Source: Candidatus Colinaster equi
GTDB lineage: Bacteria; Bacillota; Clostridia; Lachnospirales; Lachnospiraceae
Direction: 5' to 3'
Length of the DNA: 64,000 nt
NCBI GenBank assembly: GCA_018064425.1
Contig: JAGHVF010000011.1
Location: 1-64,000 of the forward strand
Numbering within the stretch: the stretch's first letter is position 1; each line of letters opens with the position of its first letter. A program made the position numbers and the translations under genes. Below, piece by piece: positions 55,377-64,000 of the stretch. Below the pieces are notes generated by a model that saw only the letters and a program-made list of their open reading frames with translations, did no database searches and had not been told where the DNA came from.

Positions 55377-57185
55377 CTACACCACTTCCTTACACACATT
55401 CTTAAGCCAATCATATTCATTTTTATTCAGACGGCCTTCCATCTGTTCGAGAAGCTGCTTATTGTACTCATTAAGCATTTCTATCTCTGATTTATCCAAC
55501 ATATCATAATCAATAAGTTCATTATCAAGCGGCACCCATGTCAGGCTTTCAAACTCAAGATATTCATCCGACATATTAGATTCCTTTATTAACAATGTGT
55601 TTTCCGTTCTTATGCCGTACTTTCCTTCAACGTACACTCCCGGCTCGCAAGTTACAACCATTCCGCTTTTAAGAACAGTTTCAGTACGTCCTTCAATATA
55701 TTTATAACGAATGGCATGCGGTCCCTCATGTACATTAAGGCAATATCCGACACCATGCCCTGTTCCGCACTTATAATCAATTCCTTTTTTCCACAACGGC
55801 TCCCTTGCAAGAATATCCAAATTTCTTCCTGTACATCCTTTAATAAAAACAGCATTCATTAATGCGAGGAATCCTTTAAGAACCAATGTATAATGTTCCC
55901 TTTCTTCGTCAGAGACAGGGCCAAGTGCAACTGTACGTGTAACATCTGTTGTCGCTCCCGGGTATTGTCCTCCGCAATCGGTTAAAATCATACCGTTTTG
56001 CATACACACACTGTAATCAGCATCTGTTGCCTCATAATGCATCATGGCTGCATTGGCACCATAAGCTGCTATAGTCGGAAATGACAATCCCATGCATCCC
56101 GGAACCGCTTTTCTTAATTCATCACATTTATCAGCAGCCACAATTTCATTTAATTCTCCATTCATAAATGCTTGATTTTTAAGCCAATAAATATATTTGA
56201 CCATTGCGACACTGTCATCAAGAAAGAATTTTTTCATCCATTTAATTTCAGTCTCATCTTTTACTGCCTTCAACTCCGTTGTCGGATTAATTCTGTCGAC
56301 AACTACATCTTTACAATATTTGTCGGCATATCCTACTTCAACAGCCTTTGCCAATGAATATGTAATCTTTGAAGTATCCATCATTGTCTTGCCATCATAA
56401 GGATATTCAGATAAGAAATCGACAACATCGTTATACTCGCACGTGACAACGCGCATATTATTTAGACATATTCTTGCTTTATTGCTTAAGCTTTCGGGTG
56501 AAATGAAAAAGTATATCTCATCCATAGTCACAAACGCATAACTTAAAGCAACCGGATTAAAAGCAATATCGTTTCCTCTGACATTAAGCAGCCACATAAT
56601 ATCATCCAGCGAATTAATCAACAATTGCTTGCAATCAAATCTCTCCATAAGCTGTCTTACCTGTTCCAGCTTCTCTTCCATTGATTTTCCGATATATTCC
56701 GCATCCTGAATTAATAATTCTTTGGTGCTTACAGGAGGTCTGTCCGTCCATATGTCATCAATAATATCATCTGCATATATTTCAAGTTTGTTTCGCTCAA
56801 CATTCTCAACAATTCGCTCAATATCCTTGTATGCTGTACATGTTCCGATAAATCCAAGTTTTACCTTGTTCGCAGAGTCATTTATTTTGCGAACAAGATA
56901 ATCGCTTACACTTACGCTGTCAGGCTCTCCCATCTTCATCATTTTAATGCCTGTACCCATAAGTTCCTTTTCACATTGGATATAATATCTGCCATCTGTC
57001 CATAGCAGCGATTCTTCCTTGCTTACAACAAGTGTCGCATTACTACCGGTAAAACCTGTAAGCCACAAAACAGTTTTATCATGTTCACCGACATATTCGG
57101 AACAATGCGAATCACATATGCCGACAATGTAATAGTCGATACAATTCTCTTTCATTTTCTTTAACAATTCGCTAATGTGATTCAT
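55377..57185 (-). CDS. Xaa-Pro aminopeptidase (aminopeptidase P, M24B)
   Basis: 602 residues, the long three-domain form: two creatinase-like N-terminal domains (LWLTGFTGSNATLVVS, LLWTDGRYYIQCE; NSLDDIMWLLNVRGNDI) and a pita-bread catalytic domain. The five metal ligands are visible in LTDCGGQYPGATTDVTRT (two Asp), GTGHGVGYCLNVHEGP (His), VVTCEPGVY (Glu) and GIRTENTLL (Glu). Cytoplasmic cleavage of X-Pro N-termini. 16 bases after the hybrid kinase gene with an AGAGG site. Confidence 0.94.
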   Translation of the reverse strand: MNHISELLKKMKENCIDYYIVGICDSHCSEYVGEHDKTVLWLTGFTGSNATLVVSKEESLLWTDGRYYIQCEKELMGTGIKMMKMGEPDSVSVSDYLVRKINDSANKVKLGFIGTCTAYKDIERIVENVERNKLEIYADDIIDDIWTDRPPVSTKELLIQDAEYIGKSMEEKLEQVRQLMERFDCKQLLINSLDDIMWLLNVRGNDIAFNPVALSYAFVTMDEIYFFISPESLSNKARICLNNMRVVTCEYNDVVDFLSEYPYDGKTMMDTSKITYSLAKAVEVGYADKYCKDVVVDRINPTTELKAVKDETEIKWMKKFFLDDSVAMVKYIYWLKNQAFMNGELNEIVAADKCDELRKAVPGCMGLSFPTIAAYGANAAMMHYEATDADYSVCMQNGMILTDCGGQYPGATTDVTRTVALGPVSDEEREHYTLVLKGFLALMNAVFIKGCTGRNLDILAREPLWKKGIDYKCGTGHGVGYCLNVHEGPHAIRYKYIEGRTETVLKSGMVVTCEPGVYVEGKYGIRTENTLLIKESNMSDEYLEFESLTWVPLDNELIDYDMLDKSEIEMLNEYNKQLLEQMEGRLNKNEYDWLKNVCKEVV

Positions 57186-57201
57186 AGTAATGCCTCTTTC
57201 A

Positions 57202-58953
57202 TCATAATTTTATTACAAGTTCTTCCGGTAAAAATCTAAGCAACGTCTTCTCAAGCTCGACACCTCCGACCGGCTTTGTCAAATACTCATCGCATCCAGT
57301 CTCTTTATATAACTTATTTCTGTCCAATCCCACATTTGCAGTTACCAAAACAATCGGTATATCCTTATTGGGATTACCTTCCATACTTCTAATCTTCTTT
57401 GTTGCTTCCAGTCCGTCCATCTGAGGCATCATCTGATCCATGAAGATAATATTGTATTTCTGCTTTTTAACCATCTCAATACATTCTTCACCATCCTGTG
57501 CTTTATCAATCATTATTTGTGTTCTTTCAAGCAACAGTTCTATAATGTCTCGGTTCATTGCAACATCATCAACAATAAGCAATCTTGCCTCCGGTGCATG
57601 GAAAATTTCACCATATTTTTCCTTTCCGGTCTTTTCAGATCTAAGTGACTCGTAATCTCCTATCGGCGAAATATCGGCAAGCTTCTGCGGGATATGCAAT
57701 GTGAATTCCGATCCCACATTCAATTCGCTTTGTACTTCAATGGAGCCATTCATCATCTCCGTAAATTGCTTTGTAATAGTCAGTCCAAGTCCGGTACCCT
57801 CAATATTTCTGTTTCTGTTAATATCAATTCTGGTAAAAGTATCAAACAAGGTCTTCATCTCGTCCTTGGGGATACCCCTGCCGGTATCCGATACGCAAAC
57901 ATCAAGTGAAATTCCGATAGGCACTTTATGATATGTTGCTTTTAATACCACTTCTCCGGAGTCGGTATATTTTATAGCGTTTGTAAGAAGATTATTAATC
58001 ATCTGAATAATCCTCACATCATCGCCTATCAAGCCTTTAGGTAACGAAGGATCAATCTCAAGCTTAAGTTGCAATCCCTTGTCTATCGCGCGCGTTTTTA
58101 CCATGTTGTAACAACCGTTTAGCAGTTCAAACAGACTGTAATTTGTTTCTACCAATTCCATTCTTCCTGCTTCAATCTTTGACATATCCAACAAATCATT
58201 AATAAGTGCAAGCAAAGTATTACCTGCCGAATCAATGGTTCTTGCATATCCTGCCACGCCCTCATCCTTGTTTTTTCTAAGAATCATCTCATTCATACCA
58301 AGGATTGAATTAATCGGAGTTCTAATTTCGTGCGATACATTTGCAAGCAATTCGCTTTTTGCCGAATCCGCCTTCTCAAGTTCTGCACATTTTTTGTTAT
58401 ACAAATATGTCTGATATTTAAAAACAACACCAAATATTAACGCTGCCAGAATCATCGTGGCATATATACTCAACGTCTTTATTCCGGCATTATCCATCGG
58501 CTCTACAATATTGGGATAATTGTATGCCATAAAAAAGCACATACCGTCAACAACAATTGTAAATACAGTAAGAATATATGAAGTAGCACCGTATAAAATG
58601 TGCATATTATAAATTAATCCAAACACCATCCATATTGGTATGCCGGAATCAATACCACCATATACAAAGAACATAAACGGAAACATAATCCCGTTACACA
58701 CACCTGAAAGTATAATTCCCGACAGTTGCATATTATTCTTAAAGTTCAAAATATATGCTGAAATTATTACAGCAGCCAATGTCAGTACAATTGGAAGAAT
58801 TACAATAATTTTCATACGTACAATTAACGAATAAATGCACATAACTATTAATGCTATCGTTATACAAACATCTACCAGGTTCATAATACGATGGCGTAAT
58901 TCATATTGTTCACTAATAAAAAGTTGCTCAACTTTTTTTCTAAAAAATTCCAA
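57202..58953 (-). CDS. Membrane hybrid histidine kinase (short sensor)
   Basis: 583 residues starting with TTG at 58953 behind AAGGAG. Six or seven hydrophobic helices (~25-190) with very short loops, so the sensor is within the membrane; then the phosphoacceptor box NVSHEIRTPINSILGMNE, ATPase domain (NLLTNAIKYT, DTGRGIPK, EGTGLGLTI) and receiver with VDD, acceptor aspartate in IFMDQMMPQMDG and lysine in LTKPVG. The catalytic half is closely similar in layout to the other two hybrid kinases here. Divergent from gltA and probably co-transcribed with aminopeptidase P. No output domain. Confidence 0.9.
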   Translation of the reverse strand: MEFFRKKVEQLFISEQYELRHRIMNLVDVCITIALIVMCIYSLIVRMKIIVILPIVLTLAAVIISAYILNFKNNMQLSGIILSGVCNGIMFPFMFFVYGGIDSGIPIWMVFGLIYNMHILYGATSYILTVFTIVVDGMCFFMAYNYPNIVEPMDNAGIKTLSIYATMILAALIFGVVFKYQTYLYNKKCAELEKADSAKSELLANVSHEIRTPINSILGMNEMILRKNKDEGVAGYARTIDSAGNTLLALINDLLDMSKIEAGRMELVETNYSLFELLNGCYNMVKTRAIDKGLQLKLEIDPSLPKGLIGDDVRIIQMINNLLTNAIKYTDSGEVVLKATYHKVPIGISLDVCVSDTGRGIPKDEMKTLFDTFTRIDINRNRNIEGTGLGLTITKQFTEMMNGSIEVQSELNVGSEFTLHIPQKLADISPIGDYESLRSEKTGKEKYGEIFHAPEARLLIVDDVAMNRDIIELLLERTQIMIDKAQDGEECIEMVKKQKYNIIFMDQMMPQMDGLEATKKIRSMEGNPNKDIPIVLVTANVGLDRNKLYKETGCDEYLTKPVGGVELEKTLLRFLPEELVIKL

Positions 58954-58986
58954 GACTTCTCTCCTTGTTTTCCCACTGATTATATA

Positions 58987-58995
58987 ATTGTATCA
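58987..58995 (-). promoter_or_regulatory. Extended -10 promoter of the kinase/aminopeptidase P operon
   Basis: Minus strand TGA-TACAAT, 34 bases before the TTG start; no good -35. Confidence 0.45.
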
Positions 58996-59035
58996 CAAAA
59001 TTTATAAATTTTCTGTAAATATTATTGTCCAATTG

Positions 59036-59065
59036 TTGTCACACTCATAGTCTCTATGGTACACT
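59036..59065 (+). promoter_or_regulatory. Probable gltA promoter
   Basis: Plus strand -35 TTGTCA (59036-59041), 18-base spacer, -10 TACACT preceded by TG (extended -10). An AT-rich stretch with further TATA-like blocks follows, so other starts are possible. Confidence 0.5.
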
Positions 59066-59108
59066 CACACTACTATATATTTTATACAAATCATTCTAGG
59101 AGGTCAGT

Positions 59109-60473
59109 TTGGATCATAATATTTACTCAATTGTAACTCCCGAAATAATTGAATTATCAAAGATTTCCAAAGAAGCCGACATCATTGAACAAGAACTGTT
59201 TACAAAATATGATGTTAAACGAGGCTTAAGAGATCAAAACGGCAAGGGTGTATTAACCGGCCTTACACATATTTCAGATGTGCGCGCGACCAAAATTGTC
59301 GGCGACCATATCGAACCGGATTACGGTACTCTTACATACCGAGGAATAAATGTAAAAGATTTGTGTAACGGTCTTGGTGACAAACGTATAAACGGATTTG
59401 AAGAATCAACATATCTGCTTCTCTTCGGTGAATTGCCAAATAAGCAGCAGTTAGATCAATTCTGTGAGATTCTTGGTTATTATCGAAGTCTTCCAACAAG
59501 TTTTGTACGTGATATTATTATGAAAGCGCCAAGTAAGGATATGATGAACACACTTTCAAGAAGTGTTCTCACATTATACTCGTATGATGATTTTGCCGAT
59601 GATGTTTCGTTACCTAATGTGTTAAGACAATGTCTTCAATTAATCAGTCTTTTCCCTATGTTATCAATATATGGATATCAGGCGTACAAACACTACCATG
59701 ATGGCCAAAGTCTGATTATTCACAGACCTAATAAAAAGCTTTCAGCTGCGCAAAATATTTTACATCTGTTGAGACCCGACTCGAAATACTCCGAATTGGA
59801 AGCACAGATACTTGATATCTGTCTTGTTCTTCATATGGAACACGGCGGTGGTAACAATTCATCTTTTACAACTCATGTTGTTACTTCATCACTTACCGAT
59901 ACATACTCGGTTATTGCAGCTGCAATAGGTTCACTAAAAGGCCCAAGACATGGTGGTGCCAACATAAAAGTAGTTCAAATGTTTGATGATATTAAAGAAC
60001 ATATTAGCGATTGGGATGATGAAGATGAAATCAAAGCATATTTGAACAAGATACTTGAAGGCGAAGCATTTGATAAACAGGGGCTTATATATGGTGTCGG
60101 ACATGCAATATATTCCAAATCCGATCCACGTGCCGAAGTTCTAAAATCATATGTAGGAAAATTAGCTATTGAGAAAGGGTTGGAAAAGGAATATGCTCTG
60201 TATTCGAAAGTCGAAAAGCTGGCGCCTTTGGTTATTTCCGAGCACCGCAAAATGTACAAAGGCGTATGTATTAATGTAGATTTCTATTCCGGTCTTGTAT
60301 ATCATATGTTGGATTTACCATTGGAATTATATACACCTATTTTTGCAATGGCCCGAATATCCGGCTGGTCTGCTCATCGTATGGAAGAACTTGCAAATAA
60401 CGGAAAAATTATCAGACCTGCTTATAAAACATTATGTGTAGACAGAGAGTATTCTCCGCTCGACAAAAGATAA
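59109..60473 (+). CDS. gltA: Citrate synthase
   Basis: 454 residues, the only plus-strand gene. Joins oxaloacetate and acetyl-CoA to citrate, probably for glutamate synthesis in an anaerobe. Catalytic regions: LHMEHGGGNNSSFTTHVV (first histidine), GSLKGPRHGGAN (second histidine), GVGHAIYSKSDPRAEVL and NVDFYSGLVYHMLDLP (aspartate). A ~45-residue N-terminal extension precedes the fold. Start codon is TTG, but AGGAGG five bases upstream leaves little doubt. It stands alone between a divergent kinase gene and a convergent gene. Confidence 0.95.
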   Translation: MDHNIYSIVTPEIIELSKISKEADIIEQELFTKYDVKRGLRDQNGKGVLTGLTHISDVRATKIVGDHIEPDYGTLTYRGINVKDLCNGLGDKRINGFEESTYLLLFGELPNKQQLDQFCEILGYYRSLPTSFVRDIIMKAPSKDMMNTLSRSVLTLYSYDDFADDVSLPNVLRQCLQLISLFPMLSIYGYQAYKHYHDGQSLIIHRPNKKLSAAQNILHLLRPDSKYSELEAQILDICLVLHMEHGGGNNSSFTTHVVTSSLTDTYSVIAAAIGSLKGPRHGGANIKVVQMFDDIKEHISDWDDEDEIKAYLNKILEGEAFDKQGLIYGVGHAIYSKSDPRAEVLKSYVGKLAIEKGLEKEYALYSKVEKLAPLVISEHRKMYKGVCINVDFYSGLVYHMLDLPLELYTPIFAMARISGWSAHRMEELANNGKIIRPAYKTLCVDREYSPLDKR

Positions 60474-60481
60474 CACCAAAA

Positions 60482-60510
60482 ACGGTACATATCATAACGA
60501 TATGTACCGT
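60482..60510. terminator. Convergent terminator hairpin between gltA and the accessory block
   Basis: Perfect hairpin ACGGTACATATC / GATATGTACCGT. On the minus strand it is followed by TTTTTGG, so it fits best as terminator of the 197-residue membrane protein; on the plus strand it begins eight bases after gltA but has no U-run. Confidence 0.7.
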
Positions 60511-60562
60511 CAGACTGTGCTTATATTATTAAACTTGGTCTCATTAAGAGGCCGGGTGTGGT

Positions 60563-61156
60563 TCACTCCGGAATTCTTTCTTTTATATATTCCACTACGA
60601 AATCATAATCTTCACCATTCGCGTATATCTGGTTATGATTTAAAAGACCGTCTAATTTAATTGTATGTAATCCCCGAAGAACTTTCATTTTCTTAACTTT
60701 AGAAAATTCGGTTACTGTTTCCTGTTTGGTTGCTGCCAAAAGGCCTGTTCCCGAAATTCCCGGATGACCGGACGCTGCACCAATCAAAGCCGTAAGCCAT
60801 CCCATGGCCTCAGCCTTCTTAAATTGCTTATTCATATGAATGTGTCTGATTGCTTCCTCATTCATTTCAAAAAGAACGATATATTTCCAGCCGTAGATTC
60901 CGGCAAGAATCAAATAAGACACAATCGATAAAGCAAACAAAATAGCAGCCGGAAGAATCAATGCTTTTGCCTCGTATACAAATGCACCGAAAAATCCCTC
61001 GTCTTTAACCAGAAATAGCCCGAAAAACATCCACATTCCAATTAAGACAAGAGCAAATATCTTTAAAACCGTCAGCAATATGATGGGATTTTTCAGCATG
61101 CTGAATTCATATATCCACCTATACGTCCCATCCTCGCATTTCTTTATCTCGCTCAA
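60563..61156 (-). CDS. Hypothetical two-helix membrane protein
   Basis: 197 residues from TTG at 61156, with GGAG eight bases upstream. Two membrane helices (~27-47 ILLTVLKIFALVLIGMWMFF and ~66-88) and a cytoplasmic C-terminal half with KLDGLLNHNQIYANGEDYDF. I do not recognise a domain; proteins of this shape sometimes contain a PH-like fold after the helices, which is a guess. Last gene of a three-gene block, 16 bases after the zinc-ribbon gene. Confidence 0.7.
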   Translation of the reverse strand: MSEIKKCEDGTYRWIYEFSMLKNPIILLTVLKIFALVLIGMWMFFGLFLVKDEGFFGAFVYEAKALILPAAILFALSIVSYLILAGIYGWKYIVLFEMNEEAIRHIHMNKQFKKAEAMGWLTALIGAASGHPGISGTGLLAATKQETVTEFSKVKKMKVLRGLHTIKLDGLLNHNQIYANGEDYDFVVEYIKERIPE

Positions 61157-61172
61157 ATATTTATCTCCATTT

Positions 61173-62072
61173 CTACCGCATCAGACCAAGAATGTAGAGT
61201 TCGCCCGACGGATACTGAAATGCACCAATCACATATTCATGTTCCTTATCTTTTGAAATATAGAACTCCGACAATTCCAAATTTCCATCGCTGCCATGAG
61301 CCGTTATCACTCCGTCTGCAGGATTTCTCTGCCCACTGAACACACTGCTTCCGTCCTCTTCATAAGTGGTCCCTTCAAGACAAAAATACTTCCAATTTAG
61401 GGTGATATTGATTTTCCCCTCCGAAGCATCTATTTCTGCATTCATATATCTCTCGCCATAGTCCGAATCGGTACCAAACATGTAAGCCTTCCACCCGCCG
61501 TTCAGATAACTGTTATCGTCTGTCGGAATTGGATCAGCGTGTGATGTGTCCAGAATTATTCCCGCTCCGGTACCATCTGATTTCGTCACATCATGTAACC
61601 ATTCGAAATCCATCGCGTTTGCGTAGTCTGTTGTAGAAAGCGCACTTGCTATTGACGCACCATTTTCACTGTTATCCGTCACATCCTGCGAGTAGTCTTC
61701 TTCCACCAAATCATCCTCTACTGCTACAATTTCATCTCCGGTCTCGTCTCCCAGGGTAAGATATTCAAGCTTGTCGAGAAATGCTTCGTACTCCTCTTCC
61801 GAATCGGGTGCAAGCTCCGGAAGTTCAGTCAAGGTCTCCGTCGAAGTATTCGATTCCTTTTCACTCGAATCCGTGTCACCCTTACCCGCAATCTTCATAG
61901 CAATCAGAATAGCCAGCGCAATTACAACAACTGACACTATTAGAATCAAAATCACAATCTTGCGGCTCTTTGGCTTCCGGCTCTGAACTGCATTTGTTGC
62001 GATAGTGGCACCGCATTCTTCACAGAACTTTGCGCCGGTTTTTAATTCTTTTCCACAATTATTACAAAACAT
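61173..62072 (-). CDS. Zinc-ribbon membrane protein with extracellular domain
   Basis: 299 residues. N-terminal zinc ribbon FCNNCGKELKTGAKFCEECG (residues 2-21, two CxxC pairs), basic stretch, one membrane helix (~39-60), an acidic Ser/Thr/Glu-rich linker to ~150 and a C-terminal beta-rich domain (GGWKAYMFGTDSDYGERYMN, INITLNWKYFCL, GQRNPADGVITAHGS). Similar zinc-ribbon-plus-helix proteins are common in Firmicutes; no function known. GGAGGG ribosome site, 13 bases after the secreted protein gene. Confidence 0.75.
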   Translation of the reverse strand: MFCNNCGKELKTGAKFCEECGATIATNAVQSRKPKSRKIVILILIVSVVVIALAILIAMKIAGKGDTDSSEKESNTSTETLTELPELAPDSEEEYEAFLDKLEYLTLGDETGDEIVAVEDDLVEEDYSQDVTDNSENGASIASALSTTDYANAMDFEWLHDVTKSDGTGAGIILDTSHADPIPTDDNSYLNGGWKAYMFGTDSDYGERYMNAEIDASEGKINITLNWKYFCLEGTTYEEDGSSVFSGQRNPADGVITAHGSDGNLELSEFYISKDKEHEYVIGAFQYPSGELYILGLMR

Positions 62073-62085
62073 GCCGTCCCTCCTA

Positions 62086-63834
62086 TCAATTAACCTTATC
62101 CATAAGAGCCAATGCCTGCTTCTCTAAATCCGCATTATATAATCTGCAACTGTAAATATAGTATGTCGTCGAGCCCTCTGACGAAAAGATAATTGCCCTC
62201 TTCTCATCCTCGTCCGCTTCGCCTCCGATCGAACCCGTTACTGTCATCTCACCGGATTTTTCGCAATTTGCTCCTTCCGGGTTTGTACTTACGGTAATTC
62301 TGTAATCATCATTTTCGTCACACCATGCACTCTGGTAATTCCACCATGTGTCATCACCTTTATATTCGGTACAGTTCACCTGAATATAATCTGTAAATAA
62401 CAGTCCGGACTCTCCCGATGCCTGAGCCGAAATTGTGACTGAAATCTGCTCATCAGCTTCAGCATAAGCAGGTGGTGCCGACCAAGTCATATTAAAATCG
62501 CCTTCCTCGTGGTCCTTATCATAACTAAATTCTGCGTGATGATAATGCGAACCGGCCGATCCTGTATAAATGTCCGAATAGTTTTCATTGCCTGAACTTG
62601 TACCCGAAGGTTCGGAAGTAATAACCGTATCAATCAGATACCAGTAATACTTTCCTTCCTTGTCTTCATCCGACTTTGTTTCATCCGTTTTCTCTTTATT
62701 ATTTTTGTTGTCTTTGTCAGATGATTTACTCTTTAAATTTTTAAACGTACCTTTGGGCACAATACCGTTCTCTTCCACAAAATCATAAAAATGAGCTCTG
62801 TCTTTAACTCCTGCTGATAACCATTCCGACATCAGCATTGTCAACACTTCTTCATCCGTCGACATTGTGAAGTTACCCTTTTGGAGTTTTCCGTTCTTCG
62901 TAAACATTTCTTTCATCAATTCGCGGATTTCGTATAAAGACCTCAATCTGTCCTCTACGGTCCAGTTTTTCGGATAATTGTACATATTGGGATTTAAGAA
63001 ATTCTCGTTATCCCATATTTCCACAAGTTTATCCAATTCTTTTTGTTTGTCGGCAATTTTGTTTTCAGAGGCTACACGTTCTTTAAATTTAGCACGGATC
63101 ATCTCCTCGTCTACTCCGTCAGACTCATACATGGCCCAAGCTCCACGATTGCCGCCATAGAAAACTTCCCAGTCACTGTCGGAAATGTTGCCGTTTTTAT
63201 CGGAGTTTTCTTTATATTTGTTATAGACATCCTCCATTGAATCAATTGCATAAATATCTCGGCAGGCACCGCAAACGGAGGCAAATTTATCCACCACATC
63301 TATTGCCGGAAATACCTTCTTCTGAATGGCTTTGGAAAGATTAATTGCCTGCTCCGCTAGGTTTTCTCCCTTTGAGCCATCAGCGACCAGATCGACAATA
63401 TTCCCTGCTCCTTCGAAATTTGCCGCCTTTTTAAGAAGAAACTCTGCCATCAGAGAAGCACTTTTCTCTGTCATCGTCTGAGAATCTCCTTCCAGCGCCG
63501 CTGACAACAGTTCTCCTTTTGTGTCATGAGAAATAATATATTTATACATCGCGTTGCCGTAGGTACCCTGCTCCATTCCAAGCTCTTCCAAAGATTTATT
63601 CACGATATCGAGCAGGCCATTTTTCATCTTGCCATCGGCAATCCCATTTAACACGATGTTCTTGGATGCCGTTTTTATCCACGTATCAACCTCTGTACGA
63701 TGCTGTGGATGTTCTGCAATCCAGCCCTGCTCCGTTCCGTCATCAGACGTTTTCGTATCAGCCAAGCAAACCGTAGGAAACGCAGAAGCAAGAAGTATTG
63801 CCGCCATTATCATGCTGATGATTTTTTTCCTCAT
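62086..63834 (-). CDS. Secreted hypothetical protein
   Basis: 582 residues from ATG at 63834 (AAAGG nine bases upstream); the ORF track uses a TTG two codons earlier. Signal peptide MRKKIISMIMAAILLASAFP with likely cleavage after CLAD. An alpha-helical N-terminal region (to ~300), a Lys/Asp/Glu/Asn-rich linker (KSSDKDNKNNKEKTDETKSD) near 370-390 and a beta-rich C-terminal domain (EFSYDKDHEEGDFNMTWSAP, ISVTISAQASGESG). No family recognised. Heads the three-gene accessory block. Sampled lines of this block are about 48-52% GC against about 35% in the core, suggesting a different origin. Confidence 0.75.
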   Translation of the reverse strand: MRKKIISMIMAAILLASAFPTVCLADTKTSDDGTEQGWIAEHPQHRTEVDTWIKTASKNIVLNGIADGKMKNGLLDIVNKSLEELGMEQGTYGNAMYKYIISHDTKGELLSAALEGDSQTMTEKSASLMAEFLLKKAANFEGAGNIVDLVADGSKGENLAEQAINLSKAIQKKVFPAIDVVDKFASVCGACRDIYAIDSMEDVYNKYKENSDKNGNISDSDWEVFYGGNRGAWAMYESDGVDEEMIRAKFKERVASENKIADKQKELDKLVEIWDNENFLNPNMYNYPKNWTVEDRLRSLYEIRELMKEMFTKNGKLQKGNFTMSTDEEVLTMLMSEWLSAGVKDRAHFYDFVEENGIVPKGTFKNLKSKSSDKDNKNNKEKTDETKSDEDKEGKYYWYLIDTVITSEPSGTSSGNENYSDIYTGSAGSHYHHAEFSYDKDHEEGDFNMTWSAPPAYAEADEQISVTISAQASGESGLLFTDYIQVNCTEYKGDDTWWNYQSAWCDENDDYRITVSTNPEGANCEKSGEMTVTGSIGGEADEDEKRAIIFSSEGSTTYYIYSCRLYNADLEKQALALMDKVN

Positions 63835-63850
63835 ATACAATTTCCTTTCC

Positions 63851-63875
63851 GTGCCACACCTCAGAGCCCTGGCAC
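63851..63875 (-). promoter_or_regulatory. Leader stem-loop before the secreted protein gene
   Basis: GTGCCA / TGGCAC stem with a 13-base loop rich in G and C, just before the ribosome site. A TATAAT lies upstream at 63890-63895 (minus strand) without a convincing -35, so this stem would be in the 5' leader. Confidence 0.4.
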
Positions 63876-63906
63876 AAGGCCCCGGTTCAATTATATGATA
63901 ACAGAT

Positions 63907-64000
63907 TTATTTGATTTTTTTAATATCCAGATAAAACAAACCGTCTCGATTGCAGAAAATATATATTCTCTTCACCCCGCGAAGCTTGAACCTTGTTTCC
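63907..64000 (-). CDS. Possible C-terminal end of a gene extending beyond the window
   Basis: An open minus-strand frame without stop from the window edge to TAA at 63907, about 30 residues (KLRGVKRIYIFCNRDGLFYL). The residue mix looks protein-like but 30 codons can stay open by chance; not in the ORF track because it has no start inside the window. Function unknown. Confidence 0.3.
   Translation of the reverse strand, partial: ETRFKLRGVKRIYIFCNRDGLFYLDIKKIK

Noticed and set aside
1-64000. tRNA or rRNA genes, transposases, integrases, phage genes, toxin-antitoxin pairs
   Set aside because: Read through both strands, I found no supportable example.

Overview
The window is low-GC, AT-rich Firmicute DNA, most likely from an anaerobic, fermentative member of the Lachnospiraceae (Butyrivibrio/Lachnospira-like; this family-level guess is inference). 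Signs are the conserved block rpmB-asp23-fakA-recG, a phenylalanine T-box, an electron-bifurcating [FeFe] hydrogenase HydABC, BspA-type leucine-rich surface proteins, sortase B, and many hybrid histidine kinases and c-di-GMP proteins. Almost every gene is on the minus strand; the citrate synthase gene is the only plus-strand gene I support. I see no rRNA, tRNA, insertion sequence, phage or CRISPR array.

Layout, low to high coordinates (minus-strand genes read right to left). 1-3,017: recG (cut by the window edge), fakA, asp23 family, rpmB. 3,058-16,840: a surface operon of two BspA-like LRR proteins ending in (S/T)PxTGD sorting signals and one 1,926-residue Ig-like/Cys-rich/CAP protein. 16,941-21,841: sortase B followed by a double-sensor hybrid kinase, from a promoter lodged in the leuS terminator. 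21,865-31,187: leuS, then a probable operon of 7TM diguanylate cyclase, hydC, hydB, hydA and a MraY-like transferase. 31,242-33,423: a second, EF-G-like GTPase with a palindrome over its promoter. 33,468-39,936: PilZ, a three-domain ManC/ManA fusion, a FIST sensor and a hydrogenase-like sensor fused to an EAL phosphodiesterase. 39,937-46,176: T-box-led pheS-pheT-M18 aminopeptidase-queA. 46,189-47,334: YihY-family membrane protein and a probable 6S RNA. 47,359-53,424: heterodimeric ABC exporter with a 7TM hybrid kinase. 53,513-58,995: pckA with a perfect palindrome in its promoter, an aminopeptidase P and a third hybrid kinase. 59,036-60,473: citrate synthase. 60,563-64,000: a three-gene accessory block of higher GC with no recognised function.

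The most interesting feature is the c-di-GMP and hydrogen/redox theme. A diguanylate cyclase lies directly ahead of the bifurcating hydrogenase genes. A few kb away, a catalytically altered hydrogenase-like domain is joined to a degenerate GGDEF and an apparently active EAL domain, in one operon with a FIST sensor, a PilZ receptor and a GDP-mannose synthesis enzyme. I infer a circuit in which redox or H2 state sets c-di-GMP and, through it, mannose-containing polysaccharide. The second candidate system is the sortase B / double-sensor kinase / SPDTGD-TPKTGD surface protein locus. Coordinates of starts were adjusted from the ORF track where the ribosome binding site argued for another codon; each case is stated.
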